A DNA stretch of 64,000 nt from Mesorhizobium loti (GCF_002858745.1 NZ_PJRO01000004.1:1-64000); one strand, 5' to 3'; shown: positions 34,095 through 43,273, counted from the stretch's first letter. Translations and numbers: made by a program. The notes: generated by a model from the sequence alone, not told the origin.

Positions 34095-35264
34095 TCAGCG
34101 ACCGGCCGCCGCCGCACCTTCGACCAACCGGTCCAGAAGCTTTTCCAACATATCGTCGCAGCGGTGCATCTGCTCGACCGTGACGAATTCGTCCGGCTTG
34201 TGGCCTTGTGCCATAGAGCCGGGGCCGCAGACCACCGTCGGCGTGCCGACATCGCGGCTGAACAGGCCGCCCTCCGTTCCGAAGGCCACCTTGATGGTGC
34301 CGTTGGCCCCGGTCAGCGATTTCACGAAGGCCACGGCTTCCGAATTCGCCGGCGTGTCGAGCCCGGGATAGGTGTTGGTGATTTCGATGTCGATCGCCGC
34401 TTCGGGAGCGATATGGGAAGCAGCGGCGGCGATACGGTCAGCTTCGCCCCGCAGCCGCTCGAGGATGATGTCGGGATTGTCGGCGGCGATGTTGCGGATT
34501 TCGAAATCGACCTGGCAGAGGTTCGGCACGATGTTCAGTGCCACACCGCCATTGATCTTGCCGGCGTGGACGGTGGTGTAGGGGATGTCGTAGTCACCAT
34601 CCCGGGCGCCGTCTTGCGCCAACCGGTCCTGCTCGCCGCGAAGAGCGTTGATGAAATCGCATCCGAGATGGATGGCGTTGAGCGCCAGCGGCGCCAGCGC
34701 CGAGTGGCCTTCGCGCCCCCTGCAAAGCGCACGTGCCGCTACCTTGCCCTTGTGGCCAGTGGCAACCTGCATGGAGGTCGGCTCGCCGACAATGCACAGC
34801 AACGGCTTGTGCGGTGCGGCTGCGAGCATCTCGACAAGGCTGCGAACGCCGAGGCAGCCGATCTCCTCGTCATAGGACAAGGCCAGATGCAATGGCGTGC
34901 GCAACGGCTGTTCGGTGGCCTTCAGCGCCGCGGCAACGGCGCAGGCGACAAAACCTTTCATGTCGGCGGCACCGCGCCCGAACAGCTTGCCGTCCCGTTT
35001 CGACATTTCGAAGGGCGGCAGTGTCCAGTCCTGACTATCAATCGGCACGACGTCGGTGTGGCCCGAGAGCATGACGCCAGGCCGATCGGCGGGACCGATG
35101 GTCACGAAAAGATTGGCCTTGTGCCCGTCAGGGCTAGGAATGAGCTGGCATTGGATGCCTTTCGCTTCGAACAGATCGGCGACATAGCGGATCAAAGCCA
35201 GGTTGGAATCGCGGCTCACCGTCGGGAAGGCGATCAGTCTTTCGAGGATTTCAATGCTGGTCAT
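34095..35264 (-). CDS. argE: Acetylornithine deacetylase-like M20 metallopeptidase (ArgE family)
   Basis: A 389-residue M20-family zinc hydrolase of the ArgE/DapE type. Metal-site segments are MLSGHTDVVP (His, Asp), FGRGAADMKGFVACAVAAAL (bridging Asp) and ALSYDEEIGCLGVRSL (catalytic and bridging Glu). LCIVGEPTSMQ supplies the next Glu and PNLCQVDFEIRNIAADN leads into the dimerisation lid. ArgE removes an acetyl group from N2-acetylornithine; rhizobial chromosomes often carry several paralogues used for other N-acyl amino acids, and location beside RidA/DUF1028 genes favours that. The start is ATG at 35264; an upstream in-frame start would lie in non-conserved sequence. Confidence 0.9.
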   Translation of the reverse strand: MTSIEILERLIAFPTVSRDSNLALIRYVADLFEAKGIQCQLIPSPDGHKANLFVTIGPADRPGVMLSGHTDVVPIDSQDWTLPPFEMSKRDGKLFGRGAADMKGFVACAVAAALKATEQPLRTPLHLALSYDEEIGCLGVRSLVEMLAAAPHKPLLCIVGEPTSMQVATGHKGKVAARALCRGREGHSALAPLALNAIHLGCDFINALRGEQDRLAQDGARDGDYDIPYTTVHAGKINGGVALNIVPNLCQVDFEIRNIAADNPDIILERLRGEADRIAAAASHIAPEAAIDIEITNTYPGLDTPANSEAVAFVKSLTGANGTIKVAFGTEGGLFSRDVGTPTVVCGPGSMAQGHKPDEFVTVEQMHRCDDMLEKLLDRLVEGAAAAGR

Positions 35265-35383
35265 ATGCACATCTCGCGGTTCGTGGAGATTTTCTAGCAC
35301 TGGCAGGCTGGATCGTTGAATTCGCATTTGCTTCTGCCTTGCATCGGCTTTGCCGTTCCAGCGGCGACAACGGCTCCCATCCG

Positions 35384-35452
35384 TTAGGCGGCTCCTAAGC
35401 GGTACGGAAGAAAACTCTAGTTTTGTGCCGCCGCCGCCCTCCTATGAATAGG
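35384..35452. promoter_or_regulatory. Two short dyads upstream of the amine-dehydrogenase-family gene
   Basis: TTAGG-5-CCTAA at 35384-35398 and CCTAT-GA-ATAGG at 35441-35452 stand 46-114 bases before the flavoprotein ATG in the 233-base gap 35265-35497. Both have CCTA half-sites, so they may be sites for one regulator. This is weak evidence. Confidence 0.3.
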
Positions 35453-35497
35453 CGGCAACATTGCCAGCGCCCGATGCCAGCCACCGGAGGAGAGTTC

Positions 35498-37567
35498 ATG
35501 CGCGATCCCCGCTACGACATTCTGTTCGAGCCGATGAACATCGGCCCGGTCATCGCGAAGAACCGGTTCTATCAGGTTCCGCATTGCAACGGCGGCGGCT
35601 ATCGCGATCCGTCGGCAGCGGCCGAGATGCGGCGCACGAAATCGGAAGGCGGCTGGGGCGTCATCTTCACCGAACAGACCGAGATGCATCACACCTCGGA
35701 GATCACGCCTTTCATCGAGCTGAGGCTGTGGGAAGATCAGGACATCCCGGCGCTGGCGAAAATGGCCGCCGCCATGCGCTCGCACGGCGCGCTGGCTGGC
35801 ATCCAGCTTGCCTATTCCGGCATCAACGGACCGAACCTCTACACGCGCGAAGTGCCGCGCGGACCGACGGCCCTGCCGATCCGCACCTTCACAAATGATC
35901 CGGTGCAGGCGCGTGCCATGGACAAACAGGACATTCGCGACCTGCGGCGCTGGCATCGCAATGCCTTCAAGCGTGCCAAGCTGGCGGGCTTCGATCTTGT
36001 CTGCCTCTACGGCGCGCATGGCTTCGGCATCATCCAGCATTTCCTCTCCACCGCCACCAACCAGCGCAACGACGAATATGGCGGCTCGCTGGAAAACCGT
36101 TCGCGCCTGATGCGCGAACTGATCGAGGAAGGGCGCGACGCCATCGGCGACACCTGTGGGCTGACGCTGCGTCTTTCGCTGGACGAGATGATCGGCGAAC
36201 TCGGTTTCGCCAATTCCGAAGTCCGCGACATGATCGAGATGCATGCTGACCTGCCCGATCTCTGGGATCTTGCCCATGGCGCCTGGGAGGATTGTTCCGG
36301 CCCCTCGCGCTTCAAGGACGAAGCCGCACAGGAAAGCCTGGTAACCGGCATAAAGAAACTCACCTCCAGGCCCGTCGTTGGGGTCGGGCGTTTCACTTCG
36401 CCCGACGTCATGGTCAAGATGATCAAGTCCGGCACGCTCGATTTCATCGGCTGCGCGAGACCTTCGATCGCCGATCCCTTCCTGCCGAAGAAGGTGGAGG
36501 AAGGCCGTATCGAAGACATTCGCGAATGCATCGGCTGCAACATCTGCATCACCGGCGACATGACCATGTCGATCTCGCGCTGCACGCAGAACCCGACCTT
36601 CATGGAGGAATGGCGCAAGGGGTGGCATCCGGAGCGCATGCAGGCGAAGGGCGCCAGCGAAACGGTGCTGATCGTCGGTGCCGGACCCGCCGGGCTGGAG
36701 GCAGCCCGTGCACTTGGAGCCCGCGGTTATCAGGTGGCGCTCGCAGAAGCCGGCAAGGAACTCGGCGGCCGCGTCGCACGCGAATGCCGCCTACCGGGTC
36801 TCTCTGCCTGGGGCCGCGTGCGCGATTATCGCCAGTATCAGCTCGGACAGATGCCCAATGTCGATGTCTATTTCGACAGCCGGCTCTCGGCCTACGACAT
36901 CCTTGCCTTCGGCTTCGAGAATGTCGCCATCGCCACCGGTGCCGCCTGGCGGCGCGACGGCGTGGCTCGCGCCCATGTCGTGCCGATGCCGATGGATGCG
37001 GCCATGTCCGTCTACACGCCGGACGATCTGATGGACGGCAACGTGCCCGGCGGCAACGTCGTGCTGTTCGATGACGACCACTATTACATGGGCGGCGTGC
37101 TCGCGGAGCTGATGGCGAGGCAGGGAGCGAAGGTCACGCTGGTCACGCCATCGGCCTATGTCTCGGACTGGACCCGCAACACGCTGGAGCAGGGCGCGAT
37201 CCACAGGCGCCTCGCCGAGCTCGGTGTCGAGATCGTTCTCAACCGCGTCGTGACGCGGGTGATGGCTGGCGGCGTCGCCACGGCCTGCGCCTATACCGGG
37301 GCGGAGCGCGAGTTTGTTGCCGACGCGGTGGTGCTGGTGACCTCGCGCTTGCAGAACGATGGGCTCTGGACCGAGCTCAAGGAGCGTCGGGGAGAATGGG
37401 CGGATAACGGCATCCGTTTGATCAAGGTGATCGGCGATGCCGAGGCACCCGGGCCAATCGCCTGGGCAACCTATGCCGGCCACCGCTTCGCCCGCGAACT
37501 GGACGAGCCGGATATCGGCGACGCGCTGCCGTTCCGGCGTGAGGTCACAGCGCTGGCGGTCGACTAG
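35498..37567 (+). CDS. Trimethylamine/dimethylamine dehydrogenase-family FMN/4Fe-4S flavoprotein
   Basis: A 689-residue protein matching trimethylamine dehydrogenase along its length. The N-terminal old-yellow-enzyme-type barrel has NRFYQVPHC, where C30 matches the Cys that carries 6-S-cysteinyl-FMN in TMADH. Four Cys (344, 347, 350, 362; ECIGCNICI...SRC) should hold the 4Fe-4S cluster. After 385 an FAD/ADP-binding half begins VLIVGAGPAGLEAARALGARG. Residue 60 is Gln (FTEQTE), where TMADH has Tyr and dimethylamine dehydrogenase has Gln, so a secondary or primary amine is more likely than trimethylamine. GGAGGA precedes the ATG. Related enzymes also include histamine dehydrogenase. Confidence 0.92.
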   Translation: MRDPRYDILFEPMNIGPVIAKNRFYQVPHCNGGGYRDPSAAAEMRRTKSEGGWGVIFTEQTEMHHTSEITPFIELRLWEDQDIPALAKMAAAMRSHGALAGIQLAYSGINGPNLYTREVPRGPTALPIRTFTNDPVQARAMDKQDIRDLRRWHRNAFKRAKLAGFDLVCLYGAHGFGIIQHFLSTATNQRNDEYGGSLENRSRLMRELIEEGRDAIGDTCGLTLRLSLDEMIGELGFANSEVRDMIEMHADLPDLWDLAHGAWEDCSGPSRFKDEAAQESLVTGIKKLTSRPVVGVGRFTSPDVMVKMIKSGTLDFIGCARPSIADPFLPKKVEEGRIEDIRECIGCNICITGDMTMSISRCTQNPTFMEEWRKGWHPERMQAKGASETVLIVGAGPAGLEAARALGARGYQVALAEAGKELGGRVARECRLPGLSAWGRVRDYRQYQLGQMPNVDVYFDSRLSAYDILAFGFENVAIATGAAWRRDGVARAHVVPMPMDAAMSVYTPDDLMDGNVPGGNVVLFDDDHYYMGGVLAELMARQGAKVTLVTPSAYVSDWTRNTLEQGAIHRRLAELGVEIVLNRVVTRVMAGGVATACAYTGAEREFVADAVVLVTSRLQNDGLWTELKERRGEWADNGIRLIKVIGDAEAPGPIAWATYAGHRFARELDEPDIGDALPFRREVTALAVD

Positions 37568-37578
37568 GTCTCACTTCA

Positions 37579-37607
37579 GAAGCCGCCCGCCATTACCGGG
37601 CGGCTTC
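37579..37607. terminator. Bidirectional terminator between convergent genes
   Basis: GAAGCCGCCCG and CGGGCGGCTTC are perfect 11-base arms around CCATTAC, between the flavoprotein stop (37567) and the convergent aminotransferase stop (37622). On the plus strand it is followed by TTAAAT; on the minus strand it is followed by TGAAGTGAG. It probably ends both transcripts. Confidence 0.75.
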
Positions 37608-37621
37608 TTAAATATCGGTCG

Positions 37622-38968
37622 TCAGTCGATCTGCCCGGTGTGGATGTTGACCCGCGCCAACACATCGCCTACCGCATCTGAAACCCGGCTGACTTCCTGC
37701 GGCGTAATCACCAGCGGCGGGGTCAATGCCACGGCGCCGCCATGGATAGCCGTGATGACGCCATGCTTCTTGCGCGTGAAGAGCGGGATCTCTTTCTTCA
37801 GCCTGGGGAACCTGTCGAACAGCGACTGACGGGTCGCCTTGTCGGACACCAGCTCGACGCCGATCATCAGGCCGCGGCCGCGCACATCGCCGACGATCGG
37901 CAGGTTGATCAGCTCGCCGAGTTCGTCGAGGAACTGCTTGCCACGCAGGCGGGAGGCTTCAAGCAGGTTCTCGCGCTCGATGATGTCGATGTTGGCCGAA
38001 CCGATGGCCGAAGCCATCAGATGGCCGGCATAGGAGCCGCCACCGCCCGCACCGTCGAGCGCGTCAGCGACATTGCCGTCGAGCAGGAGCGCACCCAGCG
38101 GCACGTAGCCACTCGCAATGCCCTTGGCGAGAACGATGATGTCGGGCGTGAGATTGTAGTCGAGCGAGGTGTACCAGGCGCCGGCGCGGCCGAAGGCGGT
38201 CACCACCTCGTCCGCGACGAAAAGGATGCCGTGTGATTTCAGCACGGCGACCATACGTGGCCAGTAGTCGTCCGGAACCGGGATCATGCCCGCCGGTCCC
38301 ATCACCAGTTCGCCGAACATGGCGGCGATGTTGTCGGCGCCGACACGCGCGATCATCTGTTCCAGTTCGCGAACGCAGAAGTCGGTCACGTCCTCACCGC
38401 CGAAAAGCTCGCTATGGTAGGACAGAGGCGGCGTCAGCATGATTGCGTTGTTGGGGACATCGCCGATGCCCGGGCGTCCGCCGGCAAGTTCGGCGCCACC
38501 ATAGGTGCGGCCATGGAACGAACCGCGCAACACCAGGATCTTGGTGCGTTGCGGCTGGCCGCGTTTGTGGTGATAGAGCCGCACGAGCTGCAGCGCTTCG
38601 TCATCCGCTTCCGAGCCGCTGCTCATCAGTCGGACCTTGGCCATGTTCTTGGGCGCGCGCGCGATCAGCCTTTCGCAGAATTCGATGGTCGGGATGTTGG
38701 CGTAGTCGCCCATGATCGTGAAATGGGCAAGCGTCGACATCTGCTCGGCTGCGATCTTTGCCAGTTCCTCGCGTCCATGGCCGACCTGCGTCAGCCATGC
38801 GCCGGCATGGGCGTCGATATAGTCGCGCCCTTCCGCGTCCCACAGCGTCGATCCCTTGCCCCGCACCAGCACGAAGCGCTCAGGATCGGTTGCATCGCCA
38901 TGCGGGTGATGGACGACGCGGGCGTCCCGTTCTGCCCAGTCGATCATCGTGTCGGTCTTGATGTTCAT
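37622..38968 (-). CDS. Class III aminotransferase (aspartate aminotransferase family)
   Basis: A 448-residue PLP-dependent class III aminotransferase. Landmarks are GKGSTLWDAEGRDYIDAHAGAW, MSSGSEADDEALQLVRLYHHKRGQP (phosphate-binding Gly-Ser), FVADEVVTAFGRAGAW (Asp contacting the ring nitrogen) and the Schiff-base Lys in IIVLAKGIASGYVPLGALL. These enzymes move amino groups between an omega-amine or amino acid and pyruvate or 2-oxoglutarate. It is divergent from nothing and precedes a small NTF2-like gene on the same strand (upstream by 54 bases). With the neighbouring amine dehydrogenase it fits amine catabolism. I use the ATG at 38968. Confidence 0.92.
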   Translation of the reverse strand: MNIKTDTMIDWAERDARVVHHPHGDATDPERFVLVRGKGSTLWDAEGRDYIDAHAGAWLTQVGHGREELAKIAAEQMSTLAHFTIMGDYANIPTIEFCERLIARAPKNMAKVRLMSSGSEADDEALQLVRLYHHKRGQPQRTKILVLRGSFHGRTYGGAELAGGRPGIGDVPNNAIMLTPPLSYHSELFGGEDVTDFCVRELEQMIARVGADNIAAMFGELVMGPAGMIPVPDDYWPRMVAVLKSHGILFVADEVVTAFGRAGAWYTSLDYNLTPDIIVLAKGIASGYVPLGALLLDGNVADALDGAGGGGSYAGHLMASAIGSANIDIIERENLLEASRLRGKQFLDELGELINLPIVGDVRGRGLMIGVELVSDKATRQSLFDRFPRLKKEIPLFTRKKHGVITAIHGGAVALTPPLVITPQEVSRVSDAVGDVLARVNIHTGQID

Positions 38969-39022
38969 GTGTGGTTCCTGAGCTGATTGAAGTGACTGCG
39001 ATCGACTGGGCGGACGGCCGGT

Positions 39023-39382
39023 TCAAAGCGTGGTGAAGAGCTTGCTGACGATGCTCCAGCGGCCGTCTTCTTCGATGAGATGCATGAAATCATTGAAGTT
39101 GAGCCCGGCAAGGCCAGTCATGACAACGGTGGCGCTGGCGACGGAGCCCTGGATGGTCAGGCCTTCGAAATGGGCCTGATAACCTTCTTTCGAAACGCCC
39201 TGCGTCGCCATTCTCTCGATGTCGTCGAGGTAGAGTTCGGGGGTGCCGATGACGGGTTTGCCGAGCAGATAACCCATCATGATCGCCTTGGGATGGAAGC
39301 ACCCGGCCAACTTAGTGCGATTGAGCTCTCCCGAACCGTCGATATAGGCCTGGAGTACGGCGCTGGGGCTGTTGTTCTGCAT
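39023..39382 (-). CDS. NTF2-like (putative lumazine-binding) small protein
   Basis: A 119-residue protein with an NTF2-like alpha/beta-barrel pattern: SAVLQAYIDGSGELNRTKLAGCFHPKAIMMGYLLGKPVIG, then GVSKEGYQAHFEGLTIQGSVASATVVM and NDFMHLIEEDGRWSIVSKLFTTL. Such proteins bind small ligands or act as isomerases; none can be assigned. The ATG at 39382 follows GGAGC; the frame is open 24 codons further but that part overlaps the promoter region. It is divergent from a LysR gene at 39478, its probable regulator, and lies upstream of the class III aminotransferase on the same strand. Confidence 0.85.
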   Translation of the reverse strand: MQNNSPSAVLQAYIDGSGELNRTKLAGCFHPKAIMMGYLLGKPVIGTPELYLDDIERMATQGVSKEGYQAHFEGLTIQGSVASATVVMTGLAGLNFNDFMHLIEEDGRWSIVSKLFTTL

Positions 39383-39477
39383 GGTTGCTCCGATCGTGAT
39401 GGCGTCGAACAATATGGTCGCCGTAGAAGCGATAAAAGTCGTGACGCTTCGCACTTAGTGTTCTACCAAAGCGAACG

Positions 39478-40395
39478 ATGACGGACGTCCGCAACATCAA
39501 TCTCAACCGCCTTTCGATCTTCGTTTCGGTGATCGAGGCAGGGTCGTTGTCGGAGGCCGCACGCCGTACCGGGTTGGCGAAATCCGTCATCAGCACGCAT
39601 CTGACGCGGCTTGAAGCCGAGGTGGGGGCGGCGCTTCTGCTGCGCAATCCGCGTCATCTCGGCCTGACGGTGGCGGGACGGCAGTTCTTCGAAGCGTGCA
39701 CGGCAATTCTGCGCCAGGTTGACGACGCCGTGACGGCACTGGACCGGGAAAACCTCGACATTAGCGGGTTGCTGCGCGTGACCACCTCGGTGGATTTCGG
39801 CGCAACCGTGGTGACCCCGGTCCTGGTCTCGCTGATCAATCAGTTTCCTGGCCTCAAGGTCGACCTGATCGCATCGGATCAGATCGTCGACCTGGTGGGC
39901 GAGGGGATAGACGTCGCCATTCGCCTGGGTTGGCCACGCGACAGCAGCCACACGGCAGCGTTGCTTGGTTCTTTCTCGCAGTGGCTGGTGGCGCCGCCGT
40001 CATGGTCGGATCGCCTGGCCCGCGTCCAGCGCCCCCAGCATCTGGCGGATTGGCCTTTCATCGAACTGTCGATCCTGGAGCGGCCGGAGAACTGGTCCTT
40101 CACCAGCCCCGACCAGAAGGTCCAGCAGATACGCTTCGATCACCGTCTGTCGATATCGACGACCAGCGCCGTGCGCACGGCTGTCATGGCTGGTGGTGGT
40201 CTGGCGGTGCTTCCAGACTATCAGGTTGCCGAGGATGTCGCGCTCGGTCGCCTCATGCATGTCCTGCCCGACTGGGTGCTGCCGACCGGAGGCATCTACG
40301 CGGTGTTCCCGCAGAAGCGCCATCGTTCCCGGAAGGTCGAACTGTTCCTGGATGTGATCAGGACCAAGCTCCGCTACCTCCAGAACAGGGGCTAG
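39478..40395 (+). CDS. LysR-family transcriptional regulator
   Basis: A 305-residue LysR-type regulator. The winged helix is NLNRLSIFVSVIEAGSLSEAARRTGLAKSVISTHLTRLEAEVGAALLLRN; the effector domain includes VTTSVDFGATVVTPVLVSLINQFPGLKVDLIASDQ. The group resembles regulators of aromatic or amine catabolism of the AaeR/PecT kind, without a firm assignment. Divergent orientation with a 95-base gap to the NTF2-like/aminotransferase unit suggests it controls that unit. It converges on the alpha/beta hydrolase gene. Confidence 0.92.
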   Translation: MTDVRNINLNRLSIFVSVIEAGSLSEAARRTGLAKSVISTHLTRLEAEVGAALLLRNPRHLGLTVAGRQFFEACTAILRQVDDAVTALDRENLDISGLLRVTTSVDFGATVVTPVLVSLINQFPGLKVDLIASDQIVDLVGEGIDVAIRLGWPRDSSHTAALLGSFSQWLVAPPSWSDRLARVQRPQHLADWPFIELSILERPENWSFTSPDQKVQQIRFDHRLSISTTSAVRTAVMAGGGLAVLPDYQVAEDVALGRLMHVLPDWVLPTGGIYAVFPQKRHRSRKVELFLDVIRTKLRYLQNRG

Positions 40396-40439
40396 TGGCC
40401 CGCGGTTTGGCAGGGACGGTCATGAACTTCGATCGGAAC

Positions 40440-40464
40440 GCGCGGCCGGGATCGTTGGCCGCGC
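40440..40464. terminator. Hairpin between convergent genes
   Basis: GCGCGGCC (40440-40447) and GGCCGCGC (40457-40464) are perfect 8-base arms around a 9-base loop in the gap between a LysR stop and the convergent hydrolase stop. There is no T tract. Confidence 0.5.
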
Positions 40465-40481
40465 CATTCCATGGGCATTGA

Positions 40482-41324
40482 TCAAGCCCGATCCGACTTC
40501 AGAAACGCCAGCACCTCTTCGACGAACTCTTTCGGAAATTCGACGTTGGTCAGGTGCACCGCGGGAAAGCTTTTCAGCCGTGCCCCAGGAATGCCGGCTG
40601 CGATGGCCTCGCTCATGGCATAGGAAGTCACCGTATCGAACTCACCACCGATGACCAGGGTAGGGCTTTGGATGAGAGCGATGGTGCGGCGAAGGTCGGC
40701 GTCGCGCACGGCCGCAAAAAGACCGGCCAGCCCTTGGCGGGGCGTATCCAGCAGATCTTGACGGAATTTCCGGATGACCGGCCCGTTGGCTTCCATCATC
40801 GCCAGGGGGAACCAGTTGTGGAGGAAACCTTCAGCAGTCTCCGTCATGTCCTGGGCCGCGAGAACCTTGCGGATGGCGCTGTCGAAATAATCGGCCGGCC
40901 CGAGGTGGGAGGCGGTGTTGGCGAGCACCAGTCGGTCGATGCGCTCAGGCGCGTGGATAGCCAGCCATTGGCCAATGAAGCCGCCGAGTGAAAGTCCCAT
41001 GAAATGCGCGCGCTCGATGCAGAGGTGGTCCATCAGCTCCAGCACGTCGCGGCCGAGGCGGCCATCCGAATAGGCGCCGACGGGCACGTCCGAGCCGCCA
41101 TGGCCGCGGTAATCGTAGCGGATGACCCGGAAGTGTTTCGACAGTTCGGCGATCTCGCCATCCCACATGTGCAGGGTGGTGGCGATGGAATTGGCGAGGA
41201 TCAGGGCGGGAAGGTCGGCGGAGCCATCGATCCTGTAGGCGATCTTCACGCCGTCGCCGGTCGTGAAGAACGAAAGGCTGCTCGGTTCTTCCTGGTTCAG
41301 ATTGGCTCGGAGAGCATAGGTCAT
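40482..41324 (-). CDS. Alpha/beta hydrolase (3-oxoadipate enol-lactonase-like)
   Basis: A 280-residue alpha/beta-fold hydrolase. The nucleophile elbow is MGLSLGGFIGQWLA, the acid lies in IGGEFDTVTSYAMS and the His in FPAVHLTNVEFPKEF. The oxyanion region ILANSIATTLHMWDGEI and YDYRGHGGSDVPVGAY resemble PcaD-type enol-lactonases. The ATG at 41324 follows AAAGGTG; a longer frame reaches 41735, which lies inside the divergent LysR gene. PcaD-like relatives also serve as haloperoxidases or esterases, so the substrate is open. The divergent LysR at 41451 is the likely regulator. Confidence 0.88.
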   Translation of the reverse strand: MTYALRANLNQEEPSSLSFFTTGDGVKIAYRIDGSADLPALILANSIATTLHMWDGEIAELSKHFRVIRYDYRGHGGSDVPVGAYSDGRLGRDVLELMDHLCIERAHFMGLSLGGFIGQWLAIHAPERIDRLVLANTASHLGPADYFDSAIRKVLAAQDMTETAEGFLHNWFPLAMMEANGPVIRKFRQDLLDTPRQGLAGLFAAVRDADLRRTIALIQSPTLVIGGEFDTVTSYAMSEAIAAGIPGARLKSFPAVHLTNVEFPKEFVEEVLAFLKSDRA

Positions 41325-41427
41325 GACGGCACCTTTCTGTGCATGGGGCGGCATCCTTGCCGGCCTCAATCGGGAATGATGCGAAGGTAGGGCGAACCTA
41401 TTTTGATAAATATTGAAAAGAACCGGA

Positions 41428-41441
41428 TATCTTTGTAGATA
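41428..41441. promoter_or_regulatory. Putative LysR-binding dyad
   Basis: TATCT-TTGT-AGATA is a perfect dyad in the 126-base gap between the divergent alpha/beta hydrolase and LysR genes, 10 bases before the LysR ATG. It sits in an AT-rich patch (41399-41445) where the promoters probably are. T-N11-A-like dyads in this place are typical LysR targets. Confidence 0.5.
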
Positions 41442-41450
41442 AATCCTACA

Positions 41451-42374
41451 ATGAATCCATTCACTCTCCAGGAAGTCCAATGCTTCGACGCCGTGGTCCG
41501 CGAAGGCGGATTCCAGGGAGCAGCCTTGGTGTTGAACCGTTCGCATGCCGCGGTGTTCGCTGCCGTCGCCAAGCTGGAGGACAATCTCCAGGTCGCTCTG
41601 CTCGATCGCAGCGGTTACCGGGTGACACTCACCGATGCCGGCCGTTCGTTTCATCGCAAGGCGCAGTCGCTGCTTTCCGAGATGGAAACGCTGAAGCTGC
41701 ATGCACGGCAGCTGGCGATGGGGGAAGAGACGCATCTGCGTGTCGTCATCGGCGACACCTGTCCGTTGAATGACGGACTGGAGCTGCTAAGCGCTTTTTT
41801 TTTCGCAAGCCGCCCGAACACGCGGCTGGACCTGCATTTCGAAACCATCAGCGGGCCATGGGAACGGCTTTTCGAAGACGACGCGGACCTCATCCTGCAC
41901 TGGGTCGAAAAAACCGATGCCCGGCTGGAATGGATCGATCTCGGCAAGGTGTCATTCGTGCCGGTGGTCGCTCCGGATTTTCTGCCGTTTGCACTTTCGG
42001 GCTCGGTCACCCCGGAACAGATGCGTGGGCTCACCCAATGCATTATCCGCGACACCGGCCGCACCACGCAGAAGGCGAATTATTATGTCGTCGAAGGCGC
42101 ACCACAATGCACGGTGGGCGATCATCTGATGAAGAAGGAGATCATCCTGCGCGGCATGGCATGGGGACATCTGCCGCGCTTCATGATCGAGGGGGAATTG
42201 CGCAGCGGGCATCTCCTGTCGGTTGCTGGAGAGCACTTTCCAGGCGTCGATATCGAGCTTGTTGCCGCGCGTCGCCGCGATCGCCCACATGGGCCCGTGG
42301 CAGCCCGCCTCTGGCAACATATTCAGGCTTGTGCACCGGATTTTGGTGGCGACCCGTGGCGGACGCCTGTCTGA
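41451..42374 (+). CDS. LysR-family transcriptional regulator
   Basis: A 307-residue LysR-type regulator. The winged helix reads PFTLQEVQCFDAVVREGGFQGAALVLNRSHAAVFAAVAKLEDNLQVALLDRSGYRVTLT; the effector domain follows (LRVVIGDTCPLNDGLELLSAFFFASRPNTRLDLHFE). It is divergent from the alpha/beta hydrolase and probably regulates it. A run of nine T residues in codons 113-116 (FFFA region) is present, a spot prone to frameshift in sequencing, but the frame is intact. Confidence 0.92.
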   Translation: MNPFTLQEVQCFDAVVREGGFQGAALVLNRSHAAVFAAVAKLEDNLQVALLDRSGYRVTLTDAGRSFHRKAQSLLSEMETLKLHARQLAMGEETHLRVVIGDTCPLNDGLELLSAFFFASRPNTRLDLHFETISGPWERLFEDDADLILHWVEKTDARLEWIDLGKVSFVPVVAPDFLPFALSGSVTPEQMRGLTQCIIRDTGRTTQKANYYVVEGAPQCTVGDHLMKKEIILRGMAWGHLPRFMIEGELRSGHLLSVAGEHFPGVDIELVAARRRDRPHGPVAARLWQHIQACAPDFGGDPWRTPV

Positions 42375-42391
42375 GGGCGGCGGAAGTCTTG

Positions 42392-43273
42392 TCAGTTCTT
42401 GTCGGGCTCGAACGCACCCATTCCCTGTGCGATCAGATTCACGGCTATGACCAGCGAGATGATCGCACCGGAATTGAAGACGACGATCCACCATTTACCG
42501 CCGGTGAGGAACCCATATCCATCGGCGATCGCCAGCCCCCAATCCGCCGACGGGGGCTGGATGCCGAGCCCCAGGAAACTCAAGGTGGCGATGGAAAAGA
42601 AAGCATAGCCCAGCCTCGTGATGAGTTCGACAAGGATCGTCTCGCGCACATTCGGCAGGATTTCGAACAGCATGATGCCGATGGAGCTTTCTCCCGCCAG
42701 CCGCGCGGCGCTGACATAGTCGCGTTCACGCTCCTGCCGCACCGCGGTTCGCACCGTTCGCGCAACCAAGGGCGCGTAGGCGATGCCGATCACCAGGATA
42801 ACCGTCAGGTTGGACGGGCCGAGCGCAACCAGCGTCATGGTAACCAGTACAATGAAGGGAAAGGCCATCAACGCGTCGAGTAGCCTGGCACCGATGGCAT
42901 CCACCCAACCGCCGAAATATCCCAGCACCAGGCCGATGAAACTGCCCGCCGCGACGCCGACCAGGGTGGCGAGCGGCGCGACCAGCAGGATGTCGCGCGA
43001 ACCAACCACGATGCGGGAGAGGATGTCACGGCCCAGCGAGTCGGTTCCGAACCAGTGAACGGCATCTGGGGGCGCCAGCATGGCAAGGAAGTCTTCCGCA
43101 TAGGGGTCGAACGGCACGAACAGGTGACCAAAGACCGCGCACACGATCCAGAACAGCAGGATGGCACCGCCGATCAGCATCGACGGTGCCGGAAGTCCGT
43201 TGCGAAGCCTGGCCCGGCGGCTTGTCTTGAGCACGGCAGCATCCGGGGCCGGAGCGTGGGCGAGATCGGTCAT
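42392..43273 (-). CDS. Peptide/nickel-type ABC transporter permease (DppC-like)
   Basis: A 293-residue inner-membrane permease. A cytoplasmic N-terminus is followed by a first helix (LIGGAILLFWIVCAVFGHLF), then DSLGRDILSRIVVGSRDILLVAPLATLVGVAAGSFIGLVLGYFGGWVDAIGARLLDALMAFPFIVL, which is characteristic of DppC. The EAA-type loop is ERERDYVSAARLAGESSIGIMLFEILPN and the C-terminus ends SLVIAVNLIAQGMGAFEPDKN. It overlaps the DppB-like gene by 4 bases and is the last gene of the minus-strand operon. Confidence 0.92.
   Translation of the reverse strand: MTDLAHAPAPDAAVLKTSRRARLRNGLPAPSMLIGGAILLFWIVCAVFGHLFVPFDPYAEDFLAMLAPPDAVHWFGTDSLGRDILSRIVVGSRDILLVAPLATLVGVAAGSFIGLVLGYFGGWVDAIGARLLDALMAFPFIVLVTMTLVALGPSNLTVILVIGIAYAPLVARTVRTAVRQERERDYVSAARLAGESSIGIMLFEILPNVRETILVELITRLGYAFFSIATLSFLGLGIQPPSADWGLAIADGYGFLTGGKWWIVVFNSGAIISLVIAVNLIAQGMGAFEPDKN

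Noticed and set aside
41796-41810. Frameshift suspected at a run of T residues in the LysR gene at 41451
   Set aside because: The frame continues intact through the homopolymer with normal LysR effector-domain sequence on both sides.
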